64,000 nt of DNA from Moniliella sp. 'wahieum' (lineage: Eukaryota > Basidiomycota > Moniliellomycetes > Moniliellales > Moniliellaceae): the NCBI GenBank assembly GCA_003971905.1, contig RSEE01000051.1, forward strand, positions 248,001 through 312,000, given 5' to 3'. The notes under the pieces were generated by a model. That model was given only the letters and a program-made list of their open reading frames with translations, searched no databases and had not been told where the DNA came from. Of the stretch, positions 55,427 to 64,000 are shown piece after piece (the first letter of the stretch is position 1; every line of letters starts with the position of its first letter). Made by a program: the position numbers and the translations under genes.

Positions 55427-57419
55427 TTACTCGGCGCGCGGCAGCGTGAGCAACATGGCATGTTGCCCCCCGGCCGAGGTAGCCAGGCTGACAGCTTGGC
55501 GGAGAGATTTGCTCGTGAGCAAAGTGGGCGTCTCAATCGTCTCCTCCCCGCCCTGCCCAAGCTCCGAGTTTTGGCCCAGCCCCCAGGATATGCATTGCCG
55601 TCGCGGGCCACCGCGACAGAGTAGCGAGGGCCCGCCGAAACTTGGACAATGGGACGGTCTTCGGGGAAGGGGATATGAACCGGCTCGGTCAAGTACTCGT
55701 CAGGCGGAGGCCCACGTACAGGCGGTAGGTCCTCCGCGGACAAGACCCCAGCAAACGCACCTTCGGTACCAATGTGCGCTTCCTTCTTGGCCTTCATTTT
55801 GGCCTCGTACGCTTTCAGTTCTTCCTGCAACTGCACCTCGCGCTCGGCCGCCCACGCCTCCCTCTCTTTGATCAACGTGATTTTAGCCGGGTGGTCGTCG
55901 CCCAAGCCCAACTCGTTGCCATCGCACCGCCCTGTCCCCAGACTTGGCCATTGTCAAAGAGGAACAGAGAGAAGTGCGACCCAGCGTCGATCTGAACCAC
56001 CTTGGCGCCATCATGCTTTCTGGCAACAAGGCCTCTACCACCCGAGGCTCAACCACTTGGTCCTCAACCGTCTCCATACCCAGCTGGCCAAACGTGTTGA
56101 GACCCCAAGCATACACCTTGCCATCTTGGTTGACCGCAAACGAATGGTACGACCCACATCCGATCGTCACGATCTTACGCAGCGCAAGTTTGGACGGGTA
56201 CAACGCATTGAGTTTGCGACGCTCAATTACCCGACGTCCCAATTGCGATTGTTGGCCATTGCCCCAACTCCAAACTTGGCCTTGGAGGGAGAGCGCAAGT
56301 ACGTGGTCCTCCCCACATACCACACTCGAGAACCTGACCTTTTCCAGGCCGTGCAGAGGACGGGGCGTGAATTGCAACTTGGCCGCGGTGGGGTGGGATC
56401 GAACCCGAGAAGACCATCGTTACTCTGAAAAGGACAAACGAAAGAGTCAGTGGGCTGGAAGAGCTAGCTAGCTGTACGGCGGAGGCGGGGGGCCTCATGC
56501 ATCATGCATCATGCCCCTCTTCTCGTACGTACCCGGAACGAACCCCATACGCGCACCTCGCCGGCCGTTGGCGACCGAACAGGAATTGGAAGCGGCCACA
56601 CGGGTCGCACGGAACGTTTCCACCTTGCCCACCTTGCCCGCATCGGGACCGGTGCCGCCAATCACGCCTTCACCCGAAGGAGACAATCCCTCAACAGGCG
56701 TTGGCACCGTTTCGAATTCCTCCGCGTCACGCTCGGGATCGCGAGTGGTGCTGCGCCCAAGTGCGGCATTGTCGTTAATCCCCCACGTCCAGACCTGCCC
56801 CAGTTCACCCCAGTTGAATGAATTCATCAGGCCAGTCAGTATCCCCCCCCACTCAAATAAGAAAAAGTGTCCTCACGGCTTTGTACGTACCGTGCCGTTC
56901 GAGTCGAGCGCAAGGGTGTGCAAGCCCCCAGCTGCAACCTGCTCCAGCCCATGCGGACCAAGCTTGCCCTCGGCGATCGCCTCTTGCGCCCAGGCATGCA
57001 TCCGCGGCCGCTGAATTTCATCCAGTGCATCTGTGCCTAGTCCCAACTGACCCATGTCTCCGTTGCCCCAGATGAAGAGCGAACGGACAGCTTGGCCGCC
57101 CGGGGCGGGAGGAGCAGCGAGCGCGTGGGTAGGCGCACCAAAGGGACAAGGAAGCGGGTTGGAAAATCCCGGTTTGAGTGGGCACACGTGGTTTCTTGCT
57201 CGAGACCGAGTTGAGGGCGGGGCACTGGGACCGCGCCCTCGCGCCCCAGACTGGGTAGCGGTCTCGTCGGGGGTGGCTGTGCGCAGACGCTTGTCCGTTC
57301 CGCCGTGCCATTCGTTTGGGCGCTGGGCTGGGCGGGGGCTGGCGCGCCTTGTGGGACGGTGCAGGCGACTCGCCGTGCGCCGTCGGTTTGCCCGCAGCAC
57401 GGGTGCGTCGCGGTGCCAT
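55427..57419 (-). CDS. RCC1: RCC1-like Ran guanine nucleotide exchange factor
   Basis: Chromatin-bound nucleotide exchange factor for Ran, which sets up the nuclear RanGTP gradient. The start at 57419 opens a basic, disordered tail with nuclear-signal character (MAPRRTRAAGKP, PAPKRMARRNG). The beta-propeller repeats follow: SLFIWGNGDMGQLGLGTDALDE, AAGGLHTLALDSNGTV, an intron, VWTWGINDNAALGRST. Then come VWSWGNGQQSQLGRRVIERR, IGCGSYHSFAVNQDGKVYAWGLNTFGQLG, LGDDHPAKITLI and VSAGPRYSVAVARDGNAY, and the C-terminal HAMLLTLPRAE, stop at 55427. An inserted charged coil (WAAEREVQLQEELKAYEAKMKAKKEA) within a propeller blade is also seen in other fungal Ran GEFs. At least four one-base breaks and introns near 56440-56510 and 56820-56880. 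Divergent to the Mrp51-like gene. Confidence 0.92.
56497..56517. repeat. Heptamer array ATGCATC x2 + ATGCCCC
   Basis: Period-7 run inside what I take to be an intron of the RCC1 gene. Confidence 0.7.
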
Positions 57420-58041
57420 GGAAAGTATAAGCGAGAAGGAGCGTCGAGCACCACCGTTGGGGGGCAGGCTGGTGTTGGTTGTTGGGTGTTGACTATTCGC
57501 GGTGGGCTGGTTGACCCAGAAATCACCGCCGGCAACATGGGAGGCAGGGCGGGGGCAGTGTGGGGAGGCTAACCCTACACGCTGGCTAGGTGCCCTGGGC
57601 CGTCGCCTGCTCGCTCGGGGGCGCCCAGCTGCGTCCAACACCGTCGCCGATTCTGCCCATTGGACACGCAACCGGCGATCGGCAGGCGTCCACAGCCCCC
57701 TCCCGTCCTGCCCCCCCGCCGCCTGGAAGGTGGGCGAGGAGTGGCAGGACGCCGCGACGGGTACGGTCGACCGAGCACAGCCAAGCGACCGGACGCCTGA
57801 GGGGACCAACGTTGTCTTCTCTCTCCAAGCTCCACTCTGGGCCCAGGAAATTACACCCTGAACATTGAAATCGGGAATGACGCAACCGTGCCTCGGTGCC
57901 CAGTTGAATATTGAAATCGGAAGACGCTTACCTCAGCCGCGCAGCCCCCCTCGAGCGTTCTCCCAGGCAGCGCGAAAAGCTTCGCGGGCAGCTCGCAGCG
58001 GCCGCCTGGCGTGCTTCCGTCGGTGCCCTCCGCTCCTTGCC
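57420..58041. other. Divergent promoter region RCC1 / Mrp51-like
   Basis: 620 bases between divergent starts. An 11-bp direct repeat ATTGAAATCGG occurs at 57864-57874 and 57910-57920, 46 bp apart. Confidence 0.5.
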
Positions 58042-59831
58042 ATGAACGGCGTCTCGCCCAACTTTGGCCCCTCCTGCGCGATGCGCGCTGGACACGCTGG
58101 CACAAGGAGCAGGTCTACACCGCCCCCCAGGCCTTCCGCGCCGTCGGCGACTGGGGGTTCAAGCAGCGCATGACCTCCCCCTATGCCTATGACCGTGTCG
58201 AGGCCCGCACGCCCAAGCGCAGCCAGAGCGCCGGGACCAATCCCCTCACCGACGCGGCAACGGCCGAGTTTGTCGCCAACGGCGCACACGCCGGGCACGC
58301 CGGGCAGTTTGCATCCCCTGCCAATCGCATGGGCATCTTGCGCCACGTCAAGGTCCGCAACTTGGCCGGCACGTTTGACAACAAGGTCCGCTGGAAGGAG
58401 ACGGAGCGCGCGACGCTCTTCCGCAACGCCTGGTTCGACAAGGGTGCCCGCACGGCCGGCTTTATGGAGGCCTACAACCAGCGCAAGGCTCTTCCTTCCC
58501 AGCCCTTGTGGGGCGACACGTCAAAGCAGCCTCGTCGCCCACCTGGCTCGCTCGGCCTCCCTCCCCGCACAGTGTTTGACCCCACCACACTGGAGGCCAG
58601 TGTGAGCGGAACAGTCAGCGACGCTGCGCCGCCTCGCACACCCACCTCCGGATTGAACATTCCGGGCCTCGAGTCGGCTCCGAGTCTCAAGATGCCTTCC
58701 CCTGCCGAGTCGGCTGCACCCAAGGCGGCCGCACCTGCAACTGCGACCACGACCGTCCGCAGTGCATGGGGAGGCGCTCCTTACATCCTCGATGGTCGTC
58801 TGGCTGTACCGAACTACCACTTCCTCTCGCCCAAGGCGTTTGGCAAGTTTGTCAAGATGGTGGAGAGTTTGCGCCCCGTTTGGCCAAGAAGCTCGATGCG
58901 AAGCAAAAGGAAGCCATCAAGCTCGGTCTTGCCAAAATGCTCCGTCATCAGGCAATTGAAGACGCCAGCGCCAACCCCGAGACCGTCAAGAAATTGCGTG
59001 CGCAAAGCATGCTCTCTTGGCTCGAGAAGGTACCCTCGCTGGAAGAGGTGCCGTGGCAAGCTGCCGACCTGTGGAACGCCGCGCGCAGCACCGATCGCAA
59101 AGAGATGATGGACGTGATTCAACGCAAAGCCCAGCGGAGGGTATTTGCACACCCCGAGTCCACCCTGCTCCCTTACCAGCTGGCCCGGCGCGATCGGGTT
59201 CACCCTACCGGTGGACTGATGTACGCCCAACCAGACGAGATCTTTACCAACCAACTCAACTCGGCTGTGCCTGGTCGTGTGCTGACAACGGTATCCGCAA
59301 CGAATCAGCAGGTGGTGCCTTGTCGCGTCTGACCCAGCGCCGTACCTCCGCTCTGGCCGTATCCTCCGCTGGGCACATGGAACAAGTCCCTGCTGCTGTC
59401 AAGGACATGTTGCTGGCCTGGAACATGCGCCGGACTACCAACCCGCACTCGGAGGCCACCTTCCGCGTCATGGAAGCCGGCATGGCCGTCTTGGGCGGGA
59501 CAACCAACCCAGCCAGGGGCCGCAACGTGCGCCAGGTACAGAACCGTCTCAACCGTGCTTCGTACGTACCCAAGAGCATGGGTTCCGTCCAGGCCACTGC
59601 GCGCCAGTCAAGACGGACGTCGAGGCTACAACCTCCTTCCCTGGTACGAGCTTCGCTGTGGCCGGACGCATTTACCGGCCTGGGTCACAGGACCTGTCCT
59701 CGCTCGAGAAGTTGGATGCTACGATGGATGCCAAGTTGGGTGGTTCGGCGCGCTCCACGGCCCAGAGAATGGACTTGGACGAAATGCTCAAGGGTGTCAA
59801 TGCGGTGCTGCGCGACCGCGCCAACAGGTAA
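58042..59831 (+). CDS. Probable mitochondrial small-subunit ribosomal protein, Mrp51-like (bS1m)
   Basis: The start at 58042 gives MNGVSPNFGP and, after a one-base slip, LLRDARWTRWHKEQVYTAPQAFRAVGDWGFKQRM. The layout of a short leader, YTAP, then GDWGxKxxx is what I remember of the fungal Mrp51 family. The middle contains NRMGILRHVKVRNLAGTFDNKVRWKE and RNAWFDKGARTAGFMEAYNQRK. Then comes FHFLSPKAFGKFVKMVESLRP-type sequence, a helical part AKQKEAIKLGLAKMLRHQ, HPTGGLMYAQPDEIFT, ALSRLTQRRTSALAVSSAG and MEQVPAAVKDMLLAWNM, ending VNAVLRDRANR at 59831. About 600 residues with four one-base breaks. No membrane span. The family call is from recall of one conserved block; a basidiomycete-specific mitochondrial protein is the alternative. 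Confidence 0.5.
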
Positions 59832-61185
59832 TGCTAATGAAATCTATCGGTTGGCTCCCTTCCCAAAGCAAGCGTGCTCGCGATAAGGTGGCGGAAGGGT
59901 GGGCAAGAGAAAGGCAGGAACGGATCGACGGATCGATGCTATTCGCCCCATCGTTCATCCATCCTCGAATGTGCATTCCAGGCCACAGGACCTGACACCC
60001 CCCACCCCATCTGTACTTTCGTTGGTCCTCCTCTCTCTTCTAGCTTATAGCACACTCGACTGGCTTGAGATCTGAGACCTGCTTCTGAGGGACTGGTTCG
60101 AGCTTCACAACTTCAAGCTTCGCTTGCTCTGCCAGCCTCACCAGTTGTGTCCGAACAGTTTCCAGCGCGTCTCTTGCTCATTCATCACGGGGCAGACCGT
60201 TGCCACACTAAAAGGGACAGCTCAACGTTCAAGGTTCAAGTTCAACAGGCATGTCGTAGTGACACCAAGAGTGGCAAAGTGCAAGTGACAAGTGACATGT
60301 GACAATGTAAGGGATCAGGCCTCAGGTCTGTCACTGCTACGGTATAGTATTGAACTAGCTATACCCGAGGTCAACATCTAAGGTATCAAAAGCCCATGGT
60401 AGGGCGAAACGAGAGACATCTAGTTGGGATACTAAGGAATGGGTTGAGGGGAAGTAAAGTAAAGTCCATTTTCAAACGGCAACAGAGAGACTTAGGCCGT
60501 CCTTTCCTCCCTTAGAGCTTACACCAGCCGGCGAGGCAAGCACCACTCAGGGAGGGAGGAGGGCGGTCGTGCCCGGTTGGACGGCCACAGAAAGGGCAGA
60601 ACGGTGCGGGAAATTTTAGACTCAAGAGAGACAGAGGGTAGTAGTAGATAGTGAAGCTTGAAGAAGAAAACGGTGGTTGTGGTTGTGGTTGTGGTTCTGG
60701 TTCTGATTCTGGTGCGGCAAAATGACGAGGGCAGTACGGTACCCCACACCTTCAATTTCCGTCGCTATCCACCCTTCCTGTATAGGATAAGGATAGGGTG
60801 GGGCAAAGGATAAGGAAAAGAGTGTAGGGGCAAGAAAGGGAGGCGATGCAACTGGTAAAGGGGAAATGACAGAGTGGGATGCAATTTGGCAAGAGAGAAG
60901 GACGGGAAGCGGGAAAAAAACTTGGAAGTGGGAATAGTTTGGTTGTGTTGGTGGGTTGGTGTCGGGAAAAGGAGGCAGGATTGTGCGAAAGAACAAAGAC
61001 GCGATAAACCAAGTCGAGATACGAGGTGCAGGGGCGGAGAAAAAAATGTCGCGGGAAGAGTATAGGGCCGCCCGTGGCCGCCGGGCGGTATCCGTCCGTG
61101 CCGTCCGTATCATCCGTACCATCCGTACCAGGATGGGGGTGCAGCACACAATCGTCCCCACAACACGCTAGCACCACACCCTACC
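59832..61185. other. Convergent spacer
   Basis: About 1.35 kb. Contains in-register heptamers GTGGCAA, AGTGCAA, GTGACAA, GTGACAT, GTGACAA (60271-60305), AACGTTC+AAGGTTC (60224-60237) and a GGTTGT/GGTTCT hexamer run (about 60672-60712). The minus-strand frame 60622-61161 is pyrimidine-rich UTR-like sequence, not a gene. Confidence 0.5.
60271..60305. repeat. Heptamer array GTGACAA type
   Basis: Five 7-bp units in register with drifting sequence. Confidence 0.8.
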
Positions 61186-64000
61186 CTAAACAGCTGAGGA
61201 CTTCCGCCTCGGATGCGGTGACGGTTGACGCGAAGGCACGGCGTACATGGGCGGGGAGGGGAAGGCATAGGCATAGGCAGGCATGGGCATGGGCATGGGC
61301 ATCCCCATCCCATCCCATCCCCCCCATTCCCCCCCACCCCATTTGTTGAAGATGATGCTGATACGCATGGTGCTGCTGTAATTGAAGTTGCTGCATTTGC
61401 TGCATCTGCATGCACTGCAGCTGGGTCATCGGGATCGGCTGCATCGGCATGCCCATCGGAGCTCCATACCAGCTCTCGCGGGGGAAGAAACAGCTCGGTG
61501 CATGCCTACGCTCATTCCACCGGGCGCGGATGTCATGGACGTCCGGCTTCCCGAACGCAGCGCATACTGTTCTCCTGCCCCTTTCTTACGAGACCGACGC
61601 GTGTCGTCAACGATTGAACGAGATGCGGATCGGGGGGTCAACGTGCCGTCCCGTCCTAGGTTGGTAGAGGACGTGGGCCGCAGCACCGACTTGGGGTCCA
61701 ATTTGATCCCAGACGCACGTGGTGTGTCGGACGGGTAAGTCATGCCTCCTGCGTCCGCATCGGAAGGTGTGGCGGGATGGGGTGGACTGGTGGCACTCCC
61801 GCTCGTTCCCGATCCCGATAACCGTGTTTCCGATGCTGAGGAAGGCGTGGCAGGCCCGGGCACTTGCTCAGTCGACGTGGGACGAGTATGTGTCCCGGCA
61901 AACATCTGCGCAGGCGCACGGGCCGAAGCATGGCCAGCGCCGTACATTGGATCCAACAGGGTTTGCGAGGTCCTATAACATTGCCTCCGGTCACGATTTT
62001 GGCGCAACAAGGCCTTGTGCGCTTCTTGCAGTTGTAGTTCACGAGCGTGCATGTCCCGTCGCTTGGAGAGCTCACTCGCCCCGCTTTGGGCACGCGCACG
62101 CCCCCCGCCACTGGAGCGAAGAGGGTTGGGTGCTTGGACGCTTCCTTCGGCGGAGGTACGGCGGGCTGCTACGGTCTTTTGATCGGAGGACACTTCCATC
62201 CTCAAGAGCGGAGAGGGACGGTGCATGTCCACTGCACTGCTGGACCTAGAGGGGGGAAGGATACGTCCCCCCTTGGCCAAGGGTGTGCCCTGTGCCCGAC
62301 GCTGTGGGCTCGGGGAGGTGCGGCCAGTCGAGGTGGATCCTGGGACAGACAGAGGTGTCAGGGAACTATCCTTCGCTGGCCAGAGCGTTGACAGCGGCCG
62401 TTCTTCCTCCGAATCTGACTCACTCGCCGCTTCGGGCACGATGGCAAATTCGGGCACAGCCTCGCTCCTACGGCGCGGCAAGCTAGGCATCCCCAGTGCC
62501 GGCGCGATAGGTGCGACTGGCAAGGAGGTGGAACGGGGAACGTAAGGTCGCATCAACGTCTTTTCTTCCTCTTCCCCTTCCTCGACATGCTCCAACGATA
62601 AGGGCGATCGTTTGAGCGGCGTGGAGGACCGAGTGAGCCTGTCCATTGACAAAGAGCGAGGTGGAGTGGGAGTGTGCGCCCCAGTGCCAGGTATAAGCGA
62701 GTGCGTCGATTGGCGCCGATTGGCCATGGTGATCGTCACATCGGCCCCTCGTCTTCCCCGCCGGGTGACACGGTCAGGGGCAGCCAAGGCGCTGAACGGC
62801 GCCTGGAGTTGACCGATCCTACCGTGGCCATTGACAGGGTCGACTGGCGCTTGGCCGAGGCAGAGAGGAAAGGAAGCGAATCCTGTTCCGCCCGGGCCCA
62901 GTCCCGGTAGTAAGGGAGGCAACGTGGCTGAACCGGCGATAACGGAAGGGCGAGTCAGATGCGGTGGAGGGTAGAACAGTAGAAACGGACGTTGTCGTCC
63001 GGGTTGCCTCGACCGTGCAGCAGGGGCAGAGGGCTCTTGCTCACGTCCTTGGCTCGTTGTAGCAACGAGGGCCTGCATCCGTGGGCTGAAGGACAAGGGC
63101 TGCATACCTTGTCTCGCGCTGACAGAGGGGTGTAAGGTCCGTCTCGTTTGGCTCCACGACCCATTCGCAGCACCGCTCTTTAAACCTGGGACGCGCTGCC
63201 CACCGTGCCAAGCCATGCGATGGGCTAAGGACTTGGCTGTTGGGCTGGACGACCAGAGGTGAGACCAGTGCTTCAGCCCGAGCCGTCTGGCCTGCCCGAC
63301 CGGCCAAACTCACCACGGATGGAGGAACAAGGTTCTGACCGTACCGCTTTTCGAGCGGGACAAGCTCCTGGACTTGAAATGAGGAAGTAGATGTCTTGTC
63401 TGAGTTCAAGAGGCGCACAAGGATCAAAGAACGGCCGAGGGCCGCACGGAGATGACGTGCAGCACCGTAGGTGCTCTCATGGGCATGGACAGCATGAGAC
63501 AAGTTCATACTCCTCGGAAACGTCAAGTCGGTCACCAGTCCCTTATTGACAGTCTGAGTGGCGGTAACGAGGAGCGCTTGTACATCCGGGCTCAGTGTTC
63601 CAGCTGGGGATACCATAGCGGCCAAAACAGTGGACCCGATGCTACGAGTACTTCGGGACCAGGACTTGCTGCACTAGGGTCCTCCGCCACCAACATAGCC
63701 TCTTTGAGGGCAACGGCGATGCGAGGCTGGAGCTTGAGTAAAGTGCAGTTGTACAACGCCCTTTTTGTTCCCGAGTCGAGCATGGCCAGTGCGTCGGGGA
63801 TAACAGGGGGGAACTTGATGAATAGATGGTACTTTTCCTGCGTTCTGCGCTGGATGAAAGGATAGGCGATCGGGCCTTTTTGAATGCAACTGCAGAAGCC
63901 AAGGTAGAGAGGCGTGGGATCTTGATGCCGAGAGAAGCACGGGAGCTGTGGGGGCGCTCGAAGTGTTGAAGGCCGGCTCAATGGTCGTATCCGACAGCAA
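61186..64000 (-). CDS. Large disordered protein, C-terminal part, unknown function
   Basis: The gene runs off the right edge, so its start is not seen. The first part (64000 to about 62800) looks folded in places: YHLFIKFPPVIPDALAMLDSGTKRALYNC, SRSLILVRLL-type hydrophobic segments and SMNLSHAVHAHESTYGAARHLRAALG. From about 62730 it is low-complexity and Ser/Pro/Arg-rich: MANRRQSTHSLIPGTG, STPLKRSPLSLEHVEEGEEEEK, LPRRRSEAVPEFAIV, KRRDMHARELQLQEAHKALLRQNRDRR (helical). Towards the end comes a Gln/Met-rich run (MQQMQQLQLQQ), Met/Pro repeats (GMPMPMPMP) and a stop at 61186 after RRKSSAV. Several one-base breaks. A second gene starting at MANRRQ (62727) is possible. Many SP/TP sites suggest a phosphoregulated scaffold, which is inference only. 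Confidence 0.5.

Noticed and set aside
60100-60130. tRNA gene suggested by GGTTCGAGCTT
   Set aside because: No matching acceptor stem, D-arm or anticodon arm could be built around it. No other tRNA-like T-arm survived inspection.
60622-61161. Minus-strand frame of 179 codons with Asn-Gln/His repeats
   Set aside because: Pyrimidine-rich, translates a hexamer repeat, lies after the stop of the neighbouring gene; UTR-like.

Overview
The window is nuclear DNA of a filamentous or dimorphic fungus. I infer a basidiomycete, possibly Ustilaginomycotina, because genes carry short GT-AG introns of about 60-290 nt, coding DNA is GC-rich with C/G-ending codons, and a multi-pass membrane protein resembles Basidiomycota-rich families. 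There are no rRNA or tRNA genes, CRISPR arrays or bacterial operons. The species cannot be named from the sequence alone.

Layout. 1-12978: ribosomal protein L13, cytochrome bc1 subunit 8 (QCR8), a secreted DPBB/expansin-like protein, an unknown conserved protein, geranylgeranyl diphosphate synthase, an unknown small protein, diphthine synthase DPH5 and a Vps68/TMEM50 membrane protein. 14170-25709: TOM20 and the mitochondrial phosphate carrier (divergent), SDA1, a fungal IQ/calmodulin-binding-type protein and a TFIIIC Tfc6-like WD40 protein. 26445-35837: a small secreted protein, a U1A/U2B'' snRNP protein, a secreted RNase T2 and a multi-pass membrane protein. 35838-40131 is a 4.3-kb gene-free stretch. 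40132-46773: an aldo/keto reductase whose last codons are interrupted by an almost complete Ty1/copia retrotransposon. 47810-64000: a full-length ABCB transporter, the mitochondrial protein SHE9 followed by a 445-bp TTTGC microsatellite, RCC1, a probable mitoribosomal Mrp51-like protein, and the C-terminal part of a large disordered protein cut by the window edge.

Functional themes. The genes are mostly housekeeping. At least five act in mitochondria (QCR8, TOM20, phosphate carrier, SHE9, Mrp51-like). Several serve ribosome production or translation (L13, SDA1, DPH5) or nuclear functions (RCC1, TFIIIC, U1A/U2B''). Three encode secreted proteins (DPBB, small secreted protein, RNase T2).

Two properties shape the reading. 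First, nearly every conserved gene except L13 and the aldo/keto reductase changes frame by one base one to six times, usually at short homopolymers. I read this as sequencing or assembly error, so CDS spans run from start to stop and the breaks are mentioned in each entry. Second, intergenic DNA is sprinkled with short tandem arrays that keep a 7-bp period while the repeated heptamer differs from array to array and sometimes changes within an array. This is the most unusual signal in the window.
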